Below, in pieces: positions 1 to 6,322 of a stretch of 6,551 nt of DNA. Position 1 is the first letter of the stretch, and every line of letters starts with the position of its first letter. This DNA comes from Hydrogenophilales bacterium RIFOXYD1_FULL_62_11 (GTDB lineage Bacteria; Pseudomonadota; Gammaproteobacteria; Burkholderiales; Thiobacillaceae): contig MGZO01000062.1 of the NCBI GenBank assembly GCA_001802655.1, positions 1 to 6,551 on the forward strand, given 5' to 3'. A program made the translations under genes and the position numbers. The notes below the pieces were generated by a model that worked only from the letters and a program-made list of their open reading frames with translations, searched no databases and was not told where the DNA came from.

Positions 1-495
1 ATAAGACAGGTCGATGATGCGCTTTTTATGGAACGGGCCGCGATCGTTGATGCGCACCACCACGGTTTTACCGGTCGCAAGCGAGGTGACCCGCACATAA
101 CTCGGGATTGGCAAGGTCGGATGCGCGGCGGTCATGGCATACATGTCGTAGCGTTCGCCCGATGCGGTTTTTCTGCCATGAAAGCGTTTGCCATACCACG
201 ATGCCACGCCTTCTTCGCTATGCGCACGGCGCTCGGTCTGCGGCACATAGCTGCTGCCCAGCACGTCGTAGGGGCGGTTGGCGTAACGGTGCAACGGCTC
301 GGCGCGCGGCACCGCGTCGGGAATGGCGTCGAGATTGGGCGGCAGGGTGGCACCGGGACCATCGTCCAGATAATAGCCGCCCCCTTTTGCGTGCTTGGCG
401 GAGACCGCGGGTTTGTCGCTAACGGTCGGACTGCTGCTACACCCGGCCAGAGCCAGGGTGATTGCGACCACACAGGGAATCAGGATCGTTTTCAT
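1..495 (-). CDS. rlpA: RlpA family lipoprotein, septal ring lytic transglycosylase-like (partial, C-terminus off the window)
   Basis: Only the first 165 residues are present; the frame is still open at position 1. The start at 495 gives a lipoprotein signal peptide: MKT, a hydrophobic stretch, then lipobox LAGC with Cys19. Ser follows the Cys, as expected for outer-membrane sorting. Residues 20-90 are a low-complexity linker. From residue 96 the double-psi beta-barrel RlpA domain begins (GVASWYG 96-102, TASGE 110-114, MTAAH 121-125, NDRGPF 150-155). Glu114, His125 and Asp151 match the positions I recall as required for lytic transglycosylase activity in Pseudomonas RlpA, so this protein is probably active on peptide-free glycan, unlike the E. 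coli homologue. A C-terminal SPOR domain is usual in the family but would lie outside the window. It is last in the rod-shape operon seen here, 17 nt after rodA. Identity is very likely; enzymatic activity is inferred. Confidence 0.95.
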   Translation of the reverse strand, partial: MKTILIPCVVAITLALAGCSSSPTVSDKPAVSAKHAKGGGYYLDDGPGATLPPNLDAIPDAVPRAEPLHRYANRPYDVLGSSYVPQTERRAHSEEGVASWYGKRFHGRKTASGERYDMYAMTAAHPTLPIPSYVRVTSLATGKTVVVRINDRGPFHKKRIIDLSY

Positions 496-511
496 TTGGC
501 CATTTTACCTC
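492..511 (-). promoter_or_regulatory. rlpA ribosome-binding region with a three-codon mini-ORF
   Basis: On the minus strand a GAGGT Shine-Dalgarno match (511-507) lies 11 nt before the rlpA ATG (495), which is longer than ideal. It lies only 3-4 nt before another ATG at 503. That ATG opens a three-codon frame (Met-Ala-Lys) whose TGA (494-492) overlaps the rlpA ATG as ATGA. The rlpA start is still favoured because it gives the intact signal peptide and no in-frame start lies just upstream. Whether the mini-ORF is translated is unknown. Confidence 0.4.
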
Positions 512-512
512 G

Positions 513-1610
513 TCAGGTTTTGTTGAGCTGGCGATGGGTCGCCACGCTCATCATGATGCCCACGCCCAGCAGCAAGGTGATGAGCGCCGTGCCGCCATAA
601 CTCATCAGCGGCAGCGGCACGCCGACCACCGGCAAAATGCCCGACACCATGCCAATGTTGACGAATGCATAGGTGAACAGATTGAGACTGAGCGTCGCCG
701 CCATCAAACGTCCGAACAGGGTGGGGGCACGCGCCGCGATCACCAGACCGCGCGCGACGATGGCGAGATACAACCCCACCAGCAGGATCGTGCCGACATA
801 GCCGAACTCCTCACCAAAAACAGCATAGATGAAATCCGTCGTGCGTTCGGGAACGAAATCGAGCTGGTTTTGCGTGCCCTGCATCCATCCCTTGCCGAAC
901 AATCCGCCTGAACCGATCGCAATCGTCGACTGGATGATGTGGTAACCATCGCCCAGCGGATCGGACGTCGGATCGAGCAAGGTGAGCACGCGCCGCTGCT
1001 GGTAGTCGTGCATCAGGCTCCACACCAGCGGCAGGCTCGCGCCGGCCAGCATGCCGCCGCCAGCAATCACCTTCCACGGCAACCCGGCAAAAAACAGCAG
1101 GTAAAAGCCCGATGCGCCAATCATCAGCGCGGTGCCCAGGTCCGGCTGGCGCAGGATCAGCAGGAACGGCAGCAGCAGCAACGCCCCGCCCACCAGAAAA
1201 TGCTTGCCGCGCAAGCCGCCCTCGTTGCGCTGGAAATACCAGGCCAGCATCAGCGGCAGGGCCAGCTTCAGCAACTCGGAAGGCTGAAACGCAAAGCCAA
1301 GGTTCAGCCAGCGCCGCGCGCCGTTACGGATTTCGCCGAACAAGGCCACCCCGATCAGCAAAATCACCCCTGCCACATACAGCGGCGGTCCCACTTTGGA
1401 CAGGATATGCGGTGGCACATTGGCCATGACCACCATCACCGACAGCGCCAGGCCGATATTGATGAGGTGACCGCTGATGCGCGCCGGGCTTTGCCCCGAT
1501 GCACTCGCCACCATCGCCAGGCTCACGCCCAGCAGCAACACCACCAGTGTCAGCAGCATGCCGTCCAGATGGCCCAGCCGGCGCAGAATCCAATGACTAT
1601 TCTGTGGCAT
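513..1610 (-). CDS. rodA: RodA, SEDS-family peptidoglycan glycosyltransferase
   Basis: This 365-residue polytopic membrane protein has the normal RodA length (about 370). RodA polymerises lipid II into glycan strands for side-wall growth, paired with the PBP2 transpeptidase encoded just upstream. SEDS motifs are present in order: NGARRWL (96-102) followed by QPSE (109-112), RQPDLGTA (154-161), and the periplasmic loop LDFVPERTTDF (250-260), which carries the conserved Asp implicated in polymerase activity. The C-terminal FtsW/RodA/SpoVE signature runs from about 318 to 341 (NIGM...GVPLPLMSYGG). About ten hydrophobic segments are visible. The product is RodA rather than FtsW because of its mrdA and mre neighbours. 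The start at 1610 has a GGGAG ribosome-binding site 6 nt upstream and overlaps the mrdA end by 14 nt, suggesting translational coupling. Met18 is a less likely alternative start. The stop is TGA at 515-513. Confidence 0.97.
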   Translation of the reverse strand: MPQNSHWILRRLGHLDGMLLTLVVLLLGVSLAMVASASGQSPARISGHLINIGLALSVMVVMANVPPHILSKVGPPLYVAGVILLIGVALFGEIRNGARRWLNLGFAFQPSELLKLALPLMLAWYFQRNEGGLRGKHFLVGGALLLLPFLLILRQPDLGTALMIGASGFYLLFFAGLPWKVIAGGGMLAGASLPLVWSLMHDYQQRRVLTLLDPTSDPLGDGYHIIQSTIAIGSGGLFGKGWMQGTQNQLDFVPERTTDFIYAVFGEEFGYVGTILLVGLYLAIVARGLVIAARAPTLFGRLMAATLSLNLFTYAFVNIGMVSGILPVVGVPLPLMSYGGTALITLLLGVGIMMSVATHRQLNKT

Positions 1611-3489
1611 CGATTGCTCCCAGATTCATGTTGCCGGGCCGTTTCCCGGTCAGGTAATAATCGAGCACTGCACGGGCCATGGGCGCAGCGGTTGATCCAC
1701 CATGCTCACCGTTTTCGACCATGACCGCGATGGCAATGGTGGGATTTTCGGCTGGCGCGTAGGCGATGAACAGCGCATGGTCAAGATGTTTGCGCGCCAG
1801 ACTCCCCGCGTCATAACGCGCACCCTGCTTGATCCCCACCACCTGCGCGGTGCCGGTCTTGCCGGCTATCGTGTAGGGCGCGCCGGCTGCAGCTCTCGAG
1901 GCCGTGCCGCCCGGCTGCATCGCGGCCATCATGCCTGCGCGTACCGCTGCCAGATTGTCGGGATCAATTTCCAGTTGCAGCCGGGTTGCAACAGGCTGGG
2001 CCTGCCACGCGCGCGTCAGCGGGTCGCGCACCGACTGCACCAGTCTGGGCTCGATACGCTTGCCACCGTTGGCGATCATGGCGGTCGCCACGGCCAGTTG
2101 CAGCGGCGTGGTCAGATGAAAGCCCTGGCCAATCCCCGCGATCACCGTTTCGCCGGGATACCAGACCTGCTTGAAGCGCCGCTGCTTCCACTCGCGCGAA
2201 GGCAGCAAGCCGGCCGATTCGCCATCCAGATCGATGCCGGTTTTTTCACCCAGACCAAACTGCGCCAGGTAGTCGTGCATGCGATCGATCCCCATGTCCA
2301 CGGCCAGCCGGTAGTAATACACGTCGCACGATTGCGCGATTGATTTGCCCAGATCGACCGTACCATGGCCCCCCTTTTTCCAGTCACGGTACTGGTGGCT
2401 GCTGCGCGGCAGGGTGAAATAGCCGGGGTCGCTGATCGCGTCGGAAGGCTTGCGCAGGCCCAGTTCCAGGCCGGCCAGCGCCATGAAAGGCTTGATCGTA
2501 GAACCCGGTGGATAAATCCCGCGCAGCACGCGATTGACCATCGGCCGATCGGGCGATTCGTTGAGTGATTTCCAGGTTTCCGGATCGATGCCGTCGACGA
2601 ACAGATTGGGGTCGAAGACGGGCTTGCTCACCAGAGCCAGCACCCCGCCGGTATTCGGATCAAGCGCCACCAGGCCGCCCAGATAATTGCCGAACACGTG
2701 TTCAGCCACTTCCTGCAGATCACGGTCGAGATACAGGCGCAAATCCTTGCCCGGCACGGGTGGGATGCGTGACAGCACCCGGACTGCGCGACCGCTGGAA
2801 TCGGTCTCCATCTGGTCAAAACCGGTGCGGCCATGTAGCAGGGTTTCGTAACTCTGCTCCAGCCCGGTCTTGCCGATATGCGCGCCGCCCTGATAGTTTT
2901 TTTCACGCCCGGCCTCGCGCAGCCGTTTCAGGTCACGGTCATTGATGCGGCCGATAAAGCCCACTACGTGCGCCATCCCGTGCCCCGCCTGATAGTTGCG
3001 AAACAGGCGCGCCTTGACCTCGATCCCGGGCAGGCGATAGCGATTGGCCGCCAGAATCGCGACCTCTTCATCGGTCAATTTGCTTTTCAGCGGCACCGTT
3101 TCAAACTCGTGCGACTCACTCAGCAAGCGGCGAAAGCGCCGCAGTTGCCCTGGCGTAATCTCGATCAGTTTGCCTACCTCGATCAGGGTGGCCTCAAGAT
3201 TGTGGATATGCGAACGGGTAACTTCCAGCGTATAGGCCGAATAGTTTTCCGCCAGCACGCGGCCTTTGCTGTCGAGAATCAGCCCTCGATTGGGCGCAAT
3301 CGGAACCTGCGAAATGCGATTGTTTTCGGCACGTCCGGTGTAGTAATCGTGCTGCGTGATCTGTAAAAAATAGCCGCGCGCCAACAGCACGCCCGCCAGC
3401 AAGGCGACGAAAGCCGCGCCGATTTTCAGCCGTCCATGAAAGCCAGCCAGTTCACGACCCAGGTTTTTGAGCGGAGTGGGCCGCCTCAT
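1597..3489 (-). CDS. mrdA: Penicillin-binding protein 2 (MrdA), elongasome peptidoglycan D,D-transpeptidase
   Basis: This class B PBP cross-links nascent side-wall peptidoglycan in the periplasm and works as a complex with RodA. From the start at 3489 the product is 630 residues, close to E. coli PBP2 (633). It has a short cytoplasmic N-terminus, one membrane anchor (about 22-43), the PBP dimerisation/pedestal region (about 60-240) and the transpeptidase domain (about 270-615). The active-site motifs are intact: STIK with nucleophile Ser330 (330-333), SCD (387-389) and KTGT (544-547). The open frame extends 20 codons further upstream (to 3549), but that part lies inside mreD and reads as low-complexity Ala/Gly. 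The start at 3489 forms ATGA with the mreD stop and has AGGA 6 nt upstream, so I use it. The TAG stop at 1599-1597 lies within the first codons of rodA. Beta-lactams of the mecillinam type target this family. Confidence 0.97.
   Translation of the reverse strand: MRRPTPLKNLGRELAGFHGRLKIGAAFVALLAGVLLARGYFLQITQHDYYTGRAENNRISQVPIAPNRGLILDSKGRVLAENYSAYTLEVTRSHIHNLEATLIEVGKLIEITPGQLRRFRRLLSESHEFETVPLKSKLTDEEVAILAANRYRLPGIEVKARLFRNYQAGHGMAHVVGFIGRINDRDLKRLREAGREKNYQGGAHIGKTGLEQSYETLLHGRTGFDQMETDSSGRAVRVLSRIPPVPGKDLRLYLDRDLQEVAEHVFGNYLGGLVALDPNTGGVLALVSKPVFDPNLFVDGIDPETWKSLNESPDRPMVNRVLRGIYPPGSTIKPFMALAGLELGLRKPSDAISDPGYFTLPRSSHQYRDWKKGGHGTVDLGKSIAQSCDVYYYRLAVDMGIDRMHDYLAQFGLGEKTGIDLDGESAGLLPSREWKQRRFKQVWYPGETVIAGIGQGFHLTTPLQLAVATAMIANGGKRIEPRLVQSVRDPLTRAWQAQPVATRLQLEIDPDNLAAVRAGMMAAMQPGGTASRAAAGAPYTIAGKTGTAQVVGIKQGARYDAGSLARKHLDHALFIAYAPAENPTIAIAVMVENGEHGGSTAAPMARAVLDYYLTGKRPGNMNLGAIDATE
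1617..1621 (-). promoter_or_regulatory. rodA ribosome-binding site inside mrdA
   Basis: GGGAG on the minus strand lies 6 nt before the rodA ATG at 1610. It sits within the last codons of mrdA, so a ribosome finishing PBP2 passes over it. It supports the upstream start over Met18. Confidence 0.6.
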
Positions 3490-3983
3490 GCCCGGTCCTG
3501 CATGCCCTTGCCATGCCACAGCCGCAGCACGCCCACCAGCGCCAGCCACATCACGGTATTGCTCGCGACCGGCAACATGACACTCAGATCCGAGGGCGGG
3601 TGGGCCGCCAGCCAGCCAATCAGCAGCAACAGCAACTGCACCAGCAAAAACAGGGGCAACAGCTGGGCGGCCTGGCGCAGCGGGTCAAACTGCAGCAGCC
3701 GCAAGCGCAGAAACAGCACCAGGTAGACGCCAACGACATACGCCATGGCGTGCTGGCCAAGCACGCCGCCATTCTGGAAGTCAGCCAGCAAGCCGGCCAG
3801 GAACGCCGAGCCGAAGCTGATGCGCGCAGGCTGATGCAGCGCCCAGAACAGCACCCCGATGAGCAAAAAATCCGGCCGCAGCACCAACGCCCAACCCGAC
3901 CACGGCAGCTGTTCCAGCAACAACGCCAGGGTCAGACTGCCCAGAATACGGCGCCAGCTGCCGCTCGATTGCGGGGCACTCAT
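3486..3983 (-). CDS. mreD: MreD, rod-shape-determining integral membrane protein
   Basis: MreD is a small multi-pass inner-membrane protein that joins MreC in the elongasome and helps regulate PBP2-RodA. The 165-residue product matches the family length (about 160). It shows five to six hydrophobic segments (roughly 12-34, 37-50, 56-69, 78-97, 105-126 and 136-155). The weakly conserved MreD pattern is visible: Pro-Asp in RPDFLLIG (36-43), followed by FGSAFLAGLLAD (57-68) and GQHAMAY (76-82). Sequence conservation in this family is low, so the call also rests on position between mreC and mrdA. Both ends are ATGA overlaps: its ATG (3983) with the mreC TGA, and its TGA (3488-3486) with the mrdA ATG. 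An AAGGA site lies 9 nt upstream of the start (3997-3993). The Leu-rich segment at 116-121 is written largely in CTG codons, which appears as CAG repeats on the plus strand. Confidence 0.95.
   Translation of the reverse strand: MSAPQSSGSWRRILGSLTLALLLEQLPWSGWALVLRPDFLLIGVLFWALHQPARISFGSAFLAGLLADFQNGGVLGQHAMAYVVGVYLVLFLRLRLLQFDPLRQAAQLLPLFLLVQLLLLLIGWLAAHPPSDLSVMLPVASNTVMWLALVGVLRLWHGKGMQDRA
3496..3499 (-). promoter_or_regulatory. mrdA ribosome-binding site that decides the start
   Basis: AGGA on the minus strand lies 6 nt before the ATG at 3489, inside the final codons of mreD. Together with the ATGA stop/start overlap it favours the 630-residue form of PBP2 over the 650-residue frame opening at 3549. 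Confidence 0.6.
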
Positions 3984-4852
3984 GGCTGTTTATCCTTTGG
4001 CGGCAACGGCTTTTGGATAGCGGGCGGATCGGCGCGCAACACCAGCACGGCCCGCGAACGATCAAGACCTGCCAGCGGTACGCATGCCACCCGCAGATAG
4101 GGACCCGATTGCGAATGCGTCACCCGGGTGACGCGTGCCACCGGTATCCCTGCCGGATAGACGCGGTCGATTCCGGAGGTCAGCAAGCGGTCATTGACCC
4201 GCACATCGGTATTGCCCGGCATGTATTTCAGTTCCAGGTAACCCCGCCCGCTGCCCGCCACCAGGCCACGCTGGCCAGTGCGCTCGATAAACACAGGGGT
4301 TAATTGACTGGGGCTGCTCACCAGCGTGACCTCGCTGCTTCCCGCGTAAACCCGGCTCAACTGCCCCACCAGGCCACTGGCATCGACCACCGGCAAGCCG
4401 CTACGCAGTTTTGCATCCGCGCCCTGGTCCAGCGTCATCTGCTGGGCAAACCAGTCATGTCCGCGATACACCATGGCGGCGTGGACCAGTTGCTGGCCGG
4501 GGCGCGCCTGCAATTGCAGCAGCGCGCGCAGTTCGGCGTTTTCGCGACTGATCTCGCGTGCGGCATTGACGCTCGCCCACAGCCGCGCGCGCTCTTCGCG
4601 CAAGGCATCGCGCTCGTTTTGCAACAGACGGTGGCGGGTAAAAAAGCCAACGATCTCGGTGGCAACATCGGCGGGGACGCGCAAGGTTTCGCGTACGGGT
4701 TGCAGCAGCAGCGAAAACCCGCTGCGCAACCCTTCGAGCGCGTGATAACGGGAATCGGCAACCACGCACGCCATCCCCACCAGCAGCCAGATCAGCAGGC
4801 GGGCGGTCGCGCCCAGCTGGCGGGCGAACATGAGCTGATTCGACGTCGCCAT
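3980..4852 (-). CDS. mreC: MreC, rod-shape-determining periplasmic scaffold protein
   Basis: MreC is a bitopic protein that assembles in the periplasm and activates PBP2, linking it to MreB through MreD. The 290-residue product has a short cytoplasmic N-terminus, one membrane helix (about 16-33, followed by ADSRYHAL typical of the family), and a probable coiled coil (about 75-115, rich in Glu, Arg and Leu). The double beta-barrel MreC domain spans about 120-275 (for example LRSGLPVVDASGLVGQLS 149-166 and LTSGIDRVYPAGIPVARV 224-241). The Pro/Lys-rich tail (280-290) is unremarkable. I start at the ATG at 4852. An in-frame TTG directly before it (4855) would add one Met but has only 2 nt to the GGGGGA ribosome site, against 5 nt for the ATG. 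The gene begins 37 nt after mreB and its TGA overlaps the mreD ATG. Confidence 0.96.
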   Translation of the reverse strand: MATSNQLMFARQLGATARLLIWLLVGMACVVADSRYHALEGLRSGFSLLLQPVRETLRVPADVATEIVGFFTRHRLLQNERDALREERARLWASVNAAREISRENAELRALLQLQARPGQQLVHAAMVYRGHDWFAQQMTLDQGADAKLRSGLPVVDASGLVGQLSRVYAGSSEVTLVSSPSQLTPVFIERTGQRGLVAGSGRGYLELKYMPGNTDVRVNDRLLTSGIDRVYPAGIPVARVTRVTHSQSGPYLRVACVPLAGLDRSRAVLVLRADPPAIQKPLPPKDKQP

Positions 4853-4857
4853 CAACG

Positions 4858-4873
4858 TCCCCCGTCAGTGGGG
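4858..4873 (-). promoter_or_regulatory. mreC ribosome-binding site within a small hairpin
   Basis: On the minus strand GGGGGA (4863-4858) sits 5 nt before the mreC ATG. Four of its G residues (4863-4860) can pair with CCCC at 4873-4870 across a six-base loop, ACTGAC. The hairpin is short but all G-C and would mask the site when the RNA is not being translated. The ribosome site is well supported; a regulatory role for the hairpin is inference. Confidence 0.45.
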
Positions 4874-4889
4874 CTGCGCCTTGCTGCGC

Positions 4890-5930
4890 TCACTCGTTGG
4901 TGAACACCGAGGCCAGTTTGTCCATTTCTTCCAGCGCGCGTCCGCAGCCGCGCACCACACAGGTCAAGGGGTCGTCGGCCACAATCACCGGCAGTCCGGT
5001 TTCTTCCATCAGCAGACGGTCAAGGTCACGCAGCAGCGCACCTCCGCCGGTCAGCACCATGCCTTTTTCGGCGATATCGGCACCGAGTTCGGGCGGGGTC
5101 TGCTCCAGCGCCATTTTTACCGCGCTGACGATGGCGTTCAGCGGTTCGGTCAGGGCTTCGAGGATTTCGTTGGACGACACATTGAAGCTGCGTGGCACAC
5201 CTTCGGCCAGGCTGCGGCCTTTCACTTCCATTTCCAGCACTTCGGCGCCAGGGAAGGCCGAGCCCATTCTTTTCTTGATCTGCTCGGCGGTGGCTTCGCC
5301 GATCAGCATGCCGTAGTTGCGGCGGATATAGCTGATGATGGCCTCGTCCATGCGGTCGCCGCCGACGCGTACCGAGTTGGCATAGACCACGCCGCCGAGC
5401 GAAATCACGCCGACCTCGGTGGTGCCGCCGCCGATGTCCACCACCATCGAGCCGGTCGCTTCCGCCACCGGCAAGCCAGCGCCGATCGCCGCCGCCATCG
5501 GCTCCTCGATCAGATACACCTGGCGCGCGCCGGCGCCGATCGCCGATTCGCGGATCGCGCGGCGCTCCACCTGAGTCGAGCCGCAGGGCACGCAAATGAT
5601 GATGCGCGGGCTGGGGCGGAACATTCGGGTGTCGTGCACTTTCTTGATGAAATACTTGAGCATCTGCTCGGTCACGGTGAAGTCGGCGATCACGCCATCC
5701 TTCATCGGCCGGATCGCCTGCAGGTTGCCCGGGGTGCGGCCCAGCATCTGCTTGGCCTCCGCACCCACCGCCTGCACGGTGCGCTTGCCGCCCACCGAGT
5801 CGGTGCGGATCGACACCACCGAAGGCTCGTCCAGCACGATGCCGCGGTCGCGTACATAAATCAGCGTATTGGCGGTGCCGAGATCGATCGCAAGATCGGT
5901 TGAAAAATAGCTGGTCAGAAACTTGAACAT
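4890..5930 (-). CDS. mreB: MreB, actin-like rod-shape-determining protein
   Basis: MreB is a bacterial actin that polymerises on the inner membrane and directs the elongasome. The 346-residue product is essentially the E. coli length (347). The N-terminus MFKFLTSYF is an amphipathic membrane-binding segment. Actin-fold motifs follow in order: phosphate-1 DLGTANT (16-22), connect-1 around LIEEPMAAAIG (140-150), phosphate-2 VVDIGGGTTEVGV (163-175) and the adenosine motif MVLTGGGALL (291-300). CVPCGST (113-119) and the tail region CVVRGCGRALEEM (324-336) are family-typical. The frame stays open to an in-frame TTG at 5978, adding 16 residues, but homologues begin at MFK so I start at 5930. No strong Shine-Dalgarno precedes either start. 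It is first in the operon, with a divergent intergenic region upstream that should hold its promoter. Confidence 0.98.
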   Translation of the reverse strand: MFKFLTSYFSTDLAIDLGTANTLIYVRDRGIVLDEPSVVSIRTDSVGGKRTVQAVGAEAKQMLGRTPGNLQAIRPMKDGVIADFTVTEQMLKYFIKKVHDTRMFRPSPRIIICVPCGSTQVERRAIRESAIGAGARQVYLIEEPMAAAIGAGLPVAEATGSMVVDIGGGTTEVGVISLGGVVYANSVRVGGDRMDEAIISYIRRNYGMLIGEATAEQIKKRMGSAFPGAEVLEMEVKGRSLAEGVPRSFNVSSNEILEALTEPLNAIVSAVKMALEQTPPELGADIAEKGMVLTGGGALLRDLDRLLMEETGLPVIVADDPLTCVVRGCGRALEEMDKLASVFTNE

Positions 5931-5999
5931 GGTGGCGGCAACGCCCGCGCTAGGCAGGCGAAAGGGCAGAAAAAACAAGGGGGCTATGATAACCTACCG

Positions 6000-6018
6000 G
6001 GCTTATTTACCGTAAGCC
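6000..6018. repeat. Imperfect-loop inverted repeat in the gatC leader / upstream of mreB
   Basis: GGCTTA (6000-6005) and TAAGCC (6013-6018) are exact inverted copies separated by seven bases. In RNA this would form a 6-bp stem ending 4 nt before the gatC ribosome-binding site (AGGTG, 6022-6026). As DNA it could be a small operator lying upstream of the mreB -10-like element. A 6-bp pair at this distance can occur by chance, so significance is uncertain. Confidence 0.35.
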
Positions 6019-6021
6019 ATC

Positions 6022-6026
6022 AGGTG
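6022..6026 (+). promoter_or_regulatory. gatC ribosome-binding site
   Basis: AGGTG lies 5 nt upstream of the gatC ATG at 6032 and supports that start. Confidence 0.55.
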
Positions 6027-6031
6027 TTTTC

Positions 6032-6319
6032 ATGTCCCTTTCCACGGACGACGTCAAACGCATCGCCCGCCTCGCCCGCATCGAAACCAGCGATGCCGAA
6101 GCGCAGGCCACGCAAACCCAGCTCAACAGCATTTTCGACCTGATCGCCACCATGCAGGCGGTCGACACCCGCGGCGTCGCGCCAATGGCGCATGCGCAGG
6201 AGGTGTATCAGCGCCTGCGCGACGACGTTGCCACCGAATCCGACCATCGCGCCGCTTTCCAGGCCATCGCCCCCGCCGTCGACAACGGCCTCTACCTCGT
6301 GCCCAAGGTCATCGACTAA
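6032..6319 (+). CDS. gatC: Glutamyl/aspartyl-tRNA amidotransferase subunit C (GatC)
   Basis: GatC is the small subunit of the GatCAB amidotransferase, which amidates Glu-tRNA(Gln) and/or Asp-tRNA(Asn) in the cytoplasm. It wraps around the GatA-GatB interface and stabilises GatA. The 95-residue product has the family length. It shows the N-terminal helix pattern DDVKRIARLARIE (6-18), a central helical segment (about 24-43), and the C-terminal motif with LRDDVATES (61-69) and APAVDNGLYLVPKVID (80-95), which is diagnostic. The ATG at 6032 has AGGTG 5 nt upstream. The TAA stop is followed after 3 nt by gatA, as expected for a gatCAB operon. Its presence implies that this organism makes Gln-tRNA or Asn-tRNA at least partly by the indirect route; which tRNA cannot be told from this window. 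Confidence 0.97.
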   Translation: MSLSTDDVKRIARLARIETSDAEAQATQTQLNSIFDLIATMQAVDTRGVAPMAHAQEVYQRLRDDVATESDHRAAFQAIAPAVDNGLYLVPKVID

Positions 6320-6322
6320 GCC

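Larger units (their letters stand above)
5931..6031. promoter_or_regulatory. Divergent promoter region between mreB and gatC
   Basis: These 101 nt separate two divergent starts and must contain the mreB transcript's promoter unless it lies inside gatC; the same holds for gatC. The only good sigma-70 match I see is a -10-like element at 5985-5991, reading TATGAT on the plus strand and TATCAT on the minus strand, each one mismatch from consensus. Neither direction has a good -35: the spacing-correct hexamers are purine-rich on one side and about two of six matches on the other. The mreB-proximal part (5965-5980) is an A-rich tract. I see no riboswitch or known operator. Confidence 0.4.

Noticed and set aside
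28..600. Plus-strand open frame of 190 codons opposite rlpA
   Set aside because: The minus strand of the same bases encodes an intact lipobox and RlpA domain; the plus-strand product resembles nothing I recognise.
939..1724. Plus-strand open frame of 261 codons opposite rodA and the mrdA end
   Set aside because: Gln/His/Arg-rich translation, antisense to RodA motifs, no ribosome site or domain. It is a composition artefact.
3621..3720. CAG/CAA-rich repeat-like tract on the plus strand
   Set aside because: It is explained by Leu-rich transmembrane coding (CTG/TTG codons) of mreD on the minus strand, with no exact tandem unit.
4881..5903. Long plus-strand open frame of 340 codons opposite mreB
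   Set aside because: It lies wholly antisense to an unmistakable mreB. Its translation is His/Arg/Ala-rich without any recognisable domain, which is the usual shadow of a GC-rich gene in the complementary frame.
5965..5980. A-rich tract followed by a G run, considered as a terminator for the divergent units
   Set aside because: No stem precedes it in either orientation and it lies upstream of both genes, so a terminator makes no sense here.
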